This document shows positions 1 to 5,939 of a DNA stretch of 8,382 nucleotides, one piece after another. Origin of the DNA: an uncultured Lutibacter sp. (GTDB lineage Bacteria > Bacteroidota > Bacteroidia > Flavobacteriales > Flavobacteriaceae); the NCBI GenBank assembly GCA_913061425.1, contig CAJXUO010000041.1, positions 1 to 8,382 of the forward strand, written 5' to 3'. The position numbers and the translations under genes are program-made. The notes under the pieces are model-generated. The model was not told where the DNA came from, did not search any database, and saw nothing but the letters and a program-made list of their open reading frames with translations. The first letter of the stretch is position 1, and every line of letters starts with the position of its first letter.

Positions 1-1
1 A

Positions 2-100
2 GAGACTAGAAATAAGCTTTCAAAAATATTTTCAAAGATTGAAATTGCTCAGATTAATAAATTAGAAAAGAGGAAAATGAGTGAACTAAATAATAACTAA
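2..100 (+). CDS. C-terminal end of an unidentified protein (5' end outside window)
   Basis: The frame starting at base 2 is open from the window edge to a TAA at 98-100, giving 32 residues rich in Lys, Glu, Asn and Ile. It contains segments such as KIEIAQINKLEKRK, which look like a polar amphipathic helix at a protein end. The stop lies 20 bases before the GH10 gene on the same strand, as expected for an upstream member of the same operon. The tail has no recognisable family motif. Given the neighbours, a sulfatase or glycoside hydrolase would be plausible, but that is only inference from context. A second frame is open for the first 60 bases but is shorter. Confidence 0.4.
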   Translation, partial: ETRNKLSKIFSKIEIAQINKLEKRKMSELNNN

Positions 101-120
101 AACTATTTTAAAATTAAGGA

Positions 121-1182
121 ATGAAATTATTCATAAAGCTGTTTTTATTATTTTTATTGCTAAATTTTAAAGCTTACACTCAATCTAAGGATTCTTCTAA
201 TTTAATTGTCGGTGCTACTTTAAATTACACAGAGCTAAACACTATTAAAGAAAAACTTTTTTTAAAAGACTTTAACTATTTAACGCCTGCAAACGCAGCA
301 AAACAGTCAAGAGTTCATCCAAAGCCAACTGTTTGGAATTGGCAACAAATAGATGATTTCATCACTTTTTCTAAAAAACACAATTTACAAGTGCGTTTGC
401 ATGGACCTATCTCTCCTCAGGCATCGAAATGGGCAAAAGAAGACCATAGAACTATTGAAGAATTGGAAACAAATATGATTGAATTTACAACAGCATTTGC
501 CAAAAAATTTAATAAAGAACCTACAGTAAAATGGATGGATGTGGTAAATGAAACTATACTTCCAAACGGAAAGTGGTTTGGACCAAAAAAAGGCACTAAT
601 AAATGGGAGAACCCTTGGCTAAAAATAGGATTAGATGATAATGGATGTCCACTATACATATTAAAAGCTTTTGAAATTGCAACAAAATACGCTACAAATA
701 TCAAGTTAGTTTACAACCATAATGCAGGTATGGAAAGTTTCATGTGGGATAAAGTCAAGGAAACCATACTTTATATTCGTTCTAAAGGGTATCGGGTTGA
801 TGGTATTGGTTGGCAAGCTCATATTGGACTGAGTGCTTCGACTAAAGCTATTTTAGAAAACACAGATGAAGAACTAAGAAAGCTTTCTGACTTAATAGAC
901 TGGGCTCATAAAAATAACTTAGAATTCCATATTACTGAACTAGACTACTTTGTTAAAGACAATAATAAATTGTCAGAAGAATATCAAAAACAAGCAGAAA
1001 TCTATGCAAAAATTGTAAATATTTTAAGAGAGAAAATCAAATCTGGGGTTGTAACATTGAATTTTTGGGATATGGCTGTTCGAACAAAAAAAGGGAAAGA
1101 AGGAGCATTTCACTCTATTTATGATTCAGATTTTAAACCAACTCCAGCATATAAAGCTATTAACTTATTATCAAAAAATTAA
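121..1182 (+). CDS. Secreted GH10-family glycoside hydrolase (xylanase-like, atypical substrate loop)
   Basis: This 353-residue protein fits a single GH10 (beta/alpha)8 catalytic domain behind a Sec signal peptide: MKLFIK, a hydrophobic run to about residue 18, then YTQS. The acid/base Glu is E144 in WMDVVNET. The nucleophile is E273 in HITELD. GIGWQAH (228-234) and W316 in NFWDM are further family landmarks. GH10 enzymes are retaining endo-hydrolases, mostly of beta-1,4-xylan. Two substrate-contact segments differ from classic xylanases. The usual ENxMKW appears as ANAAKQ (57-62), and the usual GHTLVWHSQ region appears as LHGPISPQASKW (93-104), so only its first His (H94) is kept. The substrate may therefore not be plain xylan. 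The FGE gene starts two bases after the stop, so the two are probably co-transcribed. The start is set by the signal peptide and an AAGGA directly before the ATG. The protein is probably periplasmic or exported. Confidence 0.9.
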   Translation: MKLFIKLFLLFLLLNFKAYTQSKDSSNLIVGATLNYTELNTIKEKLFLKDFNYLTPANAAKQSRVHPKPTVWNWQQIDDFITFSKKHNLQVRLHGPISPQASKWAKEDHRTIEELETNMIEFTTAFAKKFNKEPTVKWMDVVNETILPNGKWFGPKKGTNKWENPWLKIGLDDNGCPLYILKAFEIATKYATNIKLVYNHNAGMESFMWDKVKETILYIRSKGYRVDGIGWQAHIGLSASTKAILENTDEELRKLSDLIDWAHKNNLEFHITELDYFVKDNNKLSEEYQKQAEIYAKIVNILREKIKSGVVTLNFWDMAVRTKKGKEGAFHSIYDSDFKPTPAYKAINLLSKN

Positions 1183-1184
1183 AA

Positions 1185-2243
1185 ATGACTAAAAAAAGTA
1201 TTCCAATATTTACAGTATTCACATGTTTTTTATTCGCGTTCAGCGCTTGTAATAAATTTAAAAACAAAACAAATACTATAAAAGTTCCTGAAGGTATGGT
1301 TTGGATTTCTGGCGGAACATTTTTAAGAGGTGCAACTGATAATGACAATTCAGCAAGAAAAGATGAAAAACCTCAGCATAATGTAACTCTTGATGGTTTT
1401 TTTATAGATATAACAGAAGTTACAAATGCAGAATTCTCAAAGTTTATTAAAGAATCAGGTTATATTACTGTTGCAGAAAGAGCAGTTGATTGGGAAGAAT
1501 TAAAAAAACAATTACCAGCAGATGTGGAAAAACCACATGATTCAATTTTACAGCCAGGATCTTTATCTTTTCATTGCAAACACAAACAAGTAACAAATTT
1601 AAATGACTTTTCACAATGGTGGCAATGGAAAATAGGTACTAATTGGAAGCATCCTGAAGGTAAAGAGAGTACAATTGAAGGAAAGGAAAATCATCCAGTA
1701 GTGCATGTTTCATACGAAGACGCTTTAGCATATTGCAAATGGGCAGGAAGACGTTTACCAACAGAAGCGGAATGGGAATATGCTGCAAAAGCAGGACAAA
1801 ATGATGTGATATTTACTTGGGGAAATGATACTACAGTTTTAAATTCAAAAGCAAATACTTGGCAAGGTGTTTTCCCAACTTCAAATACTAAAGAAGATGG
1901 TTTTGAAAGATCTTCTCCAGTAAAATCTTATCTGCCTAACAAATATGGGCTATATGACATGGCTGGTAATGTTTGGGAATGGACTCAAGATTGGTATGAT
2001 GATGAATACTATAGAAAACTATTAAAAAATGAAGTCAATAAAAACCCTAAAGGACCAGAAAAAAGTAATAATCCTAACAATCCATATGCACAAGAAAAGG
2101 TAATTAAAGGTGGTTCATTTTTATGTCACGATTCTTACTGTGCGAGTTATAGAATATCAGCAAGAATGGCAACAAGTTTTGATACTGGATTAGAACATTT
2201 AGGGTTTAGGACAGTAGCAACAATAGAAATGCTAAATTATTAA
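1185..2243 (+). CDS. Exported formylglycine-generating enzyme (SUMF1/FGE family), predicted lipoprotein
   Basis: FGE oxidises the cysteine in the CxPxR motif of type I sulfatases to formylglycine, using O2 and copper bound by two cysteines. This 352-residue protein shows the whole FGE-sulfatase fold: MVWISGGTFLRGA (38-50), GFFIDITEVTNAEF (71-84), RLPTEAEWEYAA (190-201), ANTWQGVFP (223-231), YGLYDMAGNVWEW (254-266), and KGGSFLCHDSYC (308-319) before LGFR (339-342). Cysteines C314 and C319, five residues apart, match the catalytic pair of human FGE (C336/C341), and S311 matches its active-site serine. This argues for a true FGE and against a non-catalytic relative such as GldJ. The N-terminus is a signal peptide ending in FSAC, so C22 is a likely lipid-anchored cysteine, although F at -3 is not ideal. 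It starts two bases after the GH10 stop. A sulfatase-like fragment follows it. The cellular side of the anchor is inferred. Confidence 0.93.
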   Translation: MTKKSIPIFTVFTCFLFAFSACNKFKNKTNTIKVPEGMVWISGGTFLRGATDNDNSARKDEKPQHNVTLDGFFIDITEVTNAEFSKFIKESGYITVAERAVDWEELKKQLPADVEKPHDSILQPGSLSFHCKHKQVTNLNDFSQWWQWKIGTNWKHPEGKESTIEGKENHPVVHVSYEDALAYCKWAGRRLPTEAEWEYAAKAGQNDVIFTWGNDTTVLNSKANTWQGVFPTSNTKEDGFERSSPVKSYLPNKYGLYDMAGNVWEWTQDWYDDEYYRKLLKNEVNKNPKGPEKSNNPNNPYAQEKVIKGGSFLCHDSYCASYRISARMATSFDTGLEHLGFRTVATIEMLNY

Positions 2244-2304
2244 CTTTAACTTGGTAACAAATCATATAGACATCTTTAGGTAGCATTCTCTAAAACAAGG
2301 AAGC

Positions 2305-2415
2305 ATAAACAAAAATGTTAGCAAAGAGGATTTCTCAATCTCTTTAAAACTTCAACTATCGGATAGACCAAATATATTATGGTTAGTAACAGAAGGTAGG
2401 TTTATAAGAATTTGA
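2305..2415 (+). pseudogene. Possible relic of a sulfatase N-terminus
   Basis: In the intergenic space after the FGE gene, one frame reads SDRPNILWLVTEG at about 2359-2397 and reaches a stop at 2413-2415. The string RPNILWLVTE closely resembles the first strand of the type I sulfatase fold, where the family typically has a (R/K)PNIL(W/F)I.(T/A)(D/E) pattern just after the signal peptide. No ATG precedes it in frame, and an in-frame TAG sits at 2281-2283. A nearby ATG at 2315 is in another frame and stops after ten residues. I infer a sulfatase gene lost by deletion and frameshift. The match spans only about ten residues, so chance is not excluded, but the place directly behind an FGE gene strengthens the reading. 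The rest of the gap from 2244 to 2470 shows no other gene. Confidence 0.5.
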
Positions 2416-2470
2416 CCTTAATAAAACTTATAATACATTATAAAATCTAAATAAAAATAATCATTATAAT

Positions 2471-4117
2471 ATGCAAATACTAACATTTATTGGGTTTACA
2501 CTTTTAGTGGCGATCATATCGTATTTAAAAACTAGAGAAGTAGGAGTTACATCTTCAGATAGCTACTTTTTAGGAGGTAGAAGTTTAACGGCAGGTGTCA
2601 TTGCGGGCTCGTTATTACTTACCAATCTATCTACAGAGCAAATTGTGGGGTTAAATGGTGCTGCCTATGAGAGTGGATTGTCAGTTATGGTATGGGAAAC
2701 CTTAGCAGCAGTAGCGATGATAATAACGGCTATTTTTCTGCTACCAAAATACTTAAAAGGTGGTTTAACGACAGTACCTGGGTTTTTAGCAAAAAGATTT
2801 GATACAACAACAAAAACATTAACATCGGTTTTGTTTTTATCAGGTTATGTGGTTGTTTTATTACCCGTTATTTTATATTCTGGATCATTGGCAATAAGCG
2901 GAATGTTTAACATTCCTGAATTACTCGGTGTTACACATACGCAATCTATTTGGATTTGTGTTTGGGGTATCGGAATTATAGGTTCAATTTATGCAGTTTT
3001 TGGAGGACTAAAAGCAGTTGCGGTTTCAGATTCAATTAATGCTATTGGTTTATTAGTCGGTGGTGTTTTAATCCCAATTTTCGGATTAATGATGATTGGT
3101 GATGGTAACCTTTTAGATGGATTAAATATATTAACGACAGAAAATCCTGAGAAATTCAAATCAATGGGAGGTCCAACAGATCCTGTTCCTTTTTACACCA
3201 TTTTTACAGGGATGATGTTGGTTCAATTATTCTATTGGGGTACAAATCAGCAAATTATACAAAGAGCTTTGGGGGCAAAAAATCTAAAAGAAGGTCAAAA
3301 AGGATTAGTATTAGCTTCTTTTATAAAAATATTAGGCCCAATAATTGTGGTATTACCAGGTATTATTGCTTACCATTTATTCGAAGGGAATTTAGAATCT
3401 GCAGATAGTGCATATCCAGAATTAGTAAGAAAGGTATTGCCTGGTGCTTGGGTTGGTTTCTTTGCAGCGGTATTGTTTGGCGCTATTTTAAGTTCATTTA
3501 ACAGTGTTTTAAATAGTTCTGTTACTCTTTTTGGAATCGATGTTTATAAACAGCATATTAATAAAAATGCAGATGAAAAAACGGTTGTGAAATATGGTAA
3601 GGCATTTGGCGTTGTTTTGGCTATTGCCTCAATGTTCATCGCACCTTTAATTGCAAATGCAGGCAGCTTGTTTGCTTATTTACAAGAAATAAATGGAATT
3701 TATAGTATCCCTATATTAACGATTATAGTTGTTGGGTATTTAACAAAACGCGTTCCTGCAATTGCTGCTAAAATTGGGTTGGTTTCTGGGTGTTTATTAT
3801 ACATCCTAAGTCAATTTATTATGCAACCTTATTTTATAGAAAAAGCAGTGTCAATTGCTAAGCTAAATGGCATTACAGACACTGCTGAATTGACTTTAAT
3901 AAAAGCACAGGCATATCCCCATTTTTTAGACGTTATGGCAATTTTATTTATACTAAATATTATTATAATGTTGATTATTGGAAAATTAAAACCAAGAGAA
4001 ACAGATTTTATTCAAGAGTATACACAACAAGTAGACATAGAACCTTGGAAATATGTTAAACAAGTTGGGGTTGCTATTTGTATTGTTGTGATTGGTGTTT
4101 ATATATATTTTGCTTAG
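2471..4117 (+). CDS. SSS-family sodium:solute symporter, vSGLT-like sugar transporter
   Basis: This 548-residue inner-membrane protein of the solute:sodium symporter (SLC5-like) family has about 13-14 hydrophobic helices, close to the usual length. By eye it aligns well with Vibrio vSGLT. Landmarks are SYFLGGRSLTAG (31-42), TNLSTEQIVG (51-60), GGLKAVAVSDSINAIG (178-193), FYWGTNQQIIQR (254-265) and LFAYLQEINGIYS (400-412). Several vSGLT galactose contacts appear kept: Q57, E76, Y255, K286 and Q405. The vSGLT residue N260 appears as Q252, and Y87 as W75. A serine pair at S341-S342 matches the Na2 sodium site. Sodium-driven uptake of a monosaccharide is therefore likely, but the sugar is uncertain. 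The gene lies 227 bases after the FGE gene in the same direction. No clear TAnnTTTG element or ribosome site precedes the ATG. The N-terminus aligns with the family start, supporting this ATG. Confidence 0.92.
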   Translation: MQILTFIGFTLLVAIISYLKTREVGVTSSDSYFLGGRSLTAGVIAGSLLLTNLSTEQIVGLNGAAYESGLSVMVWETLAAVAMIITAIFLLPKYLKGGLTTVPGFLAKRFDTTTKTLTSVLFLSGYVVVLLPVILYSGSLAISGMFNIPELLGVTHTQSIWICVWGIGIIGSIYAVFGGLKAVAVSDSINAIGLLVGGVLIPIFGLMMIGDGNLLDGLNILTTENPEKFKSMGGPTDPVPFYTIFTGMMLVQLFYWGTNQQIIQRALGAKNLKEGQKGLVLASFIKILGPIIVVLPGIIAYHLFEGNLESADSAYPELVRKVLPGAWVGFFAAVLFGAILSSFNSVLNSSVTLFGIDVYKQHINKNADEKTVVKYGKAFGVVLAIASMFIAPLIANAGSLFAYLQEINGIYSIPILTIIVVGYLTKRVPAIAAKIGLVSGCLLYILSQFIMQPYFIEKAVSIAKLNGITDTAELTLIKAQAYPHFLDVMAILFILNIIIMLIIGKLKPRETDFIQEYTQQVDIEPWKYVKQVGVAICIVVIGVYIYFA

Positions 4118-4465
4118 CTACTCTTTTAAATTATTGTATTTATAAATTATTCAAGATGATGAATGTATAGAACTTTTGCAAAAATGGGTGTTGCAATAGA
4201 TTCTGGCTTTCGTGAGATTTTTTATAAACTATCCGTAATTAACTTAGATTACTGCTGTATAAGATCAATAGGGTTTATTTACTGCAAATTTAAGCAAATA
4301 TTGTATCTTATTTGTACCTCCATACGGTAGAAATATTACAAAAATTGATATAATACATTTTGTATTGAAATGTCAATATTGATCGTGATTGAAAGATTGG
4401 TTAAATTGCTTGAGTTCTTCAATCAGAAGGTTCGACATTTTTTCTGTACGCTCTACTAAAACAAT
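4118..4465. other. Non-coding gap after the symporter gene
   Basis: I see no convincing gene here. The longest ATG frame (+ strand, 4184-4330, 48 codons) gives a Cys/Ile-rich sequence without family features. On the - strand a 21-residue frame (about 4372-4437) starts MSNLLIEELKQFNQ. It has plausible amino acid use but no recognised family. A perfect ten-base palindrome, TCAATATTGA, lies near 4373-4382. The stretch probably contains the 3' untranslated part of the symporter transcript, ending at the terminator that follows, and perhaps gene debris. Confidence 0.4.
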
Positions 4466-4504
4466 AAAACGGTTATACTTTTATAAAGTGTAGCCGTTTT
4501 TTTT
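4466..4504 (+). terminator. Rho-independent terminator between convergent symporter and HxlR genes
   Basis: The arms AAAACGGTTATACTT (4466-4480) and AAGTGTAGCCGTTTT (4486-4500) pair over 15 positions around a five-base loop, followed by a run of T to 4504. In + strand RNA the two non-Watson-Crick positions are G-U wobbles. In - strand RNA they become C-A mismatches. The element is therefore best suited to stop rightward transcription, although T-rich sequence on the other side may let it also serve the HxlR gene, whose stop codon begins inside the T run. Confidence 0.8.
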
Positions 4505-4804
4505 ATTTATCTACAATAGTAGACCATTTCTCTATGGCTTCAAATACTTCCCATAGTCCTTTCGACCTTTTGGTTAATGAATATTCCACTCTTAGAGGGA
4601 TTTCTTCAAACTGCTTTCTTACAACCAGTTCATCTTTTTCAAGACTTTTTAATTGTTCGGAAAGAACTTTTCTTGAAATCCCATGAACTATTTGATGAAT
4701 TTTTCCAAATCTCAATGTGCCTTGATTTCGTATTACGTTTATGATAGGTAGTTTCCATTTACCTCCAACCTGCTGAGTGAAATTTAAAACAGGGCATTTT
4801 TCAT
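4503..4804 (-). pseudogene. HxlR-family winged-helix regulator, apparently frameshifted at its 5' end
   Basis: HxlR proteins are small dimeric DNA-binding regulators, often redox- or aldehyde-responsive. The body of this frame covers almost the whole domain: KCPVLNFTQQVGGKWKLPII, then LRFGKIHQIVHGISRKVLSEQL, VVRKQFEEIPLRVEYSLT and a closing EKW. The N-terminal CPV cysteine, a possible redox sensor in relatives, is present. In this frame no ATG occurs before an in-frame stop at 4809-4811. The only well-placed ATG (4804-4802) is one base out: it reads MKNALF and stops. Adding one A to the run of five after the ATG would give an intact protein of 100 residues beginning MKKCPV, near the usual size. 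So either the gene carries a one-base deletion or the run was misread. A short 70-residue product from TTG at 4715 is possible but would lack the first helix. DGLV of the family is DELV here. It is divergent from the DoxX-like gene. Confidence 0.8.
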
Positions 4805-4817
4805 AATATTATTTTTA

Positions 4818-4868
4818 GCTACCTCTTAGTAACTACTATTTTATAGTTACTAAAAGGTAACAAGTTAC
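4818..4868. promoter_or_regulatory. Large palindromic operator region, probable HxlR binding site
   Basis: Arms GCTACCTCTTAGTAACTA (4818-4835) and TAGTTACTAAAAGGTAAC (4844-4861) are inverted repeats matching at 16 of 18 positions around an eight-base A/T spacer; the inner ten bases match perfectly. A further GTTAC at 4864-4868 forms a second small palindrome with the outer GTAAC (4857-4861). In total there are four GTAAC/GTTAC boxes in 51 bases. The site lies between the divergent HxlR and DoxX-like genes, 14 bases before the HxlR ATG and upstream of the DoxX -7 element, where bound regulator could block both promoters. Binding by HxlR is inferred from position; the repeat itself is seen. Confidence 0.65.
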
Positions 4869-4887
4869 TTTATATTTCCAAAAGTAG

Positions 4888-4895
4888 TATTATTG
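4888..4895 (+). promoter_or_regulatory. Probable -7 promoter element for the DoxX-like gene
   Basis: TATTATTG matches the Bacteroidetes -7 consensus TAnnTTTG at five of the six fixed positions and sits 26 bases before the ATG. The expected -33 region falls on the last GTTAC box of the operator. No good -33 motif is visible. Repressor binding there would occlude polymerase. Confidence 0.4.
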
Positions 4896-4920
4896 CACGA
4901 ACAAAACAAATATAAATAAA

Positions 4921-5325
4921 ATGGCAAAATTTCACGAAGATCAAATTGGCAATGCTCAAAAAATTACTGGATATATATTATCTATATTATTTAGTATTAA
5001 CATATTTATGGGAGGAATTTTAAAGGTATTCCAAGAATCCAGTATTATTGAACGAATGAATTCAATCCCAAATTGGGGAGATAAATTATTATTCATTGGA
5101 TTATTAGAATTAGTATTACTCGCATTGTATTGGAATCCTAAAACACAGAAGTTAGGATTTTATCTATTATGTTCATTTGTAGGAGGAATTATTGTTGCAG
5201 AGTTAGCAGCAGGAACACATGAAGGTATGCCGACAGCTCCATTAGTTGGAATTATTACATCAATAATGCTATATGCAGGTACTATTTTAAGAAAACCTTC
5301 TATGATAAATTCTATTGAATTATAG
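4921..5325 (+). CDS. DoxX-like four-helix membrane protein
   Basis: This 134-residue protein has about four hydrophobic segments (roughly 14-36, 54-71, 78-95 and 105-123) separated by short polar loops, the layout and length of the DoxX-like family. Typical features are the first helix with a GGILKVF segment (31-37), the LLFIGLLELVLLALYW segment (56-71), where a Glu lies within the second helix, and a later GGIIVAELAAGTHEG segment (88-102). The function of DoxX-like proteins is poorly known; some are linked to thiol or oxidative stress. Such genes often sit next to HxlR regulators, as here, and the shared operator suggests control by the neighbouring regulator. The ATG follows the -7 element at a normal distance, and a terminator follows the gene, so it is probably transcribed alone. 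Confidence 0.8.
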   Translation: MAKFHEDQIGNAQKITGYILSILFSINIFMGGILKVFQESSIIERMNSIPNWGDKLLFIGLLELVLLALYWNPKTQKLGFYLLCSFVGGIIVAELAAGTHEGMPTAPLVGIITSIMLYAGTILRKPSMINSIEL

Positions 5326-5385
5326 GTGTTTATAAACTCCCTGCGAGATATATAGTTGTTCGATATTTCAATGGAGTTGTCTACT

Positions 5386-5421
5386 AAGGAGTAATCAGAA
5401 AAATGGTTACTCTTTTTTTTT
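5386..5421 (+). terminator. Rho-independent terminator of the DoxX-like gene
   Basis: GAGTAATC (5389-5396) pairs with GGTTACTC (5405-5412) with one G-U pair and an eight-base loop. Nine T follow (5413-5421), and AAG before the stem can extend the pairing. It lies 60 bases after the DoxX stop codon. Confidence 0.8.
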
Positions 5422-5828
5422 GCAGTAAACTCAAGGATAGGTCTATTTTTTGAAGTATCATTGGTTGGTGCTTACCTAACAAAAGGTTGTTTAAAGCACT
5501 TTGTCTATACTATAAACTGACGTTGTCAATACCTCAAATTTAAACAAATTGACACTAATAATTGCATTTACTGTCAATAAAACTGTCAATGAATTATCAT
5601 TATTTTTTTATTGATTTGAATAATCAATAGAAATCAACTATTAATACCTTCTTCATAGCATTTTTTAAAGTAAGCGTCACTTTGAGTTTTTTCAAGCATA
5701 TCGTCTGGTATTGAAACTAAACTTGTCTAAATTATGATGTTCAAGTATTGTAAAAATACCAAAAAAAGTCAAGGGAGCAGGATTAGAATCTTAATATTCA
5801 ATAATTTCCTAAAAAAGTTCGAACTTAG
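5422..5828. other. Non-coding stretch with short repeats and possible gene debris
   Basis: No intact gene was found. Visible items are: a possible hairpin with GTGCTT (5468-5473) and AAGCAC (5494-5499) arms and an inner ACCT/AGGT pair; four copies of TGTCAAT or its complement at 5524-5530, 5548-5554 (inverted), 5572-5578 and 5584-5590; and a perfect eight-base inverted repeat, TATTGATT/AATCAATA, at 5609-5629. On the - strand a frame at 5634-5726 reads TSLVSIPDDMLEKTQSDAYF and goes on to CYEEGINS before its stop. This has natural protein composition but no recognised family and may be the tail of a lost gene. I see no tRNA, transposase or integrase that can be defended. Confidence 0.4.
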
Positions 5829-5939
5829 TGTAGCCTTCCACCACCACCTCCAGGAATTCCAATTGATGGAGGCGTTTTCGTTTTACTATCTGCTGCAATA
5901 ATTTACGGAGTTACCAAAATTATAAATAATCGAGGCTAA
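5829..5939 (+). pseudogene. Orphan PID-CTERM sorting tail without N-terminus
   Basis: The frame from 5829 encodes 36 residues ending at TAA 5937-5939. They include a proline run, then PGIPIDGG, a hydrophobic stretch VFVLLSAAIIYGV, and a short basic end TKIINNRG. This is the layout of the PID-CTERM protein-sorting domain of Bacteroidetes, normally found at the C-terminus of small exported proteins behind a signal peptide. Here a TAG at 5826-5828 closes the frame directly upstream, and the other two frames hold no signal peptide that could be joined by a simple frameshift. No start codon is present inside. I therefore read it as the remaining 3' end of a decayed gene. Its stop codon directly abuts the complement of the ribE stop at 5940. 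Confidence 0.7.

Noticed and set aside
417..704. Long open frame on the - strand inside the GH10 gene
   Set aside because: It is the antisense shadow of a well-supported GH10 domain and shows no family motif or own promoter.
4184..4330. 48-residue + strand frame after the symporter gene
   Set aside because: Its product is rich in Cys and Ile with no domain, no promoter motif was found, and A+T-rich gaps give such frames by chance.
4370..4437. Short - strand frame starting MSNLLIEELKQF, considered as a transposase fragment
   Set aside because: Only 21 residues, no DDE or HTH motif, and no inverted repeats or target duplication nearby.
5770..5795. Sequence resembling the T-arm and acceptor end of a tRNA on the - strand, considered as an att-site remnant
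   Set aside because: The T-stem does not pair, the T-loop lacks the conserved purine and the G53-C61 pair is missing; no integrase is near.
5731..5900. + strand frame overlapping the PID-CTERM tail, beginning MMFKYCKN
   Set aside because: It reads the tail in the wrong frame (a His run in place of the Pro run) and lacks any domain.
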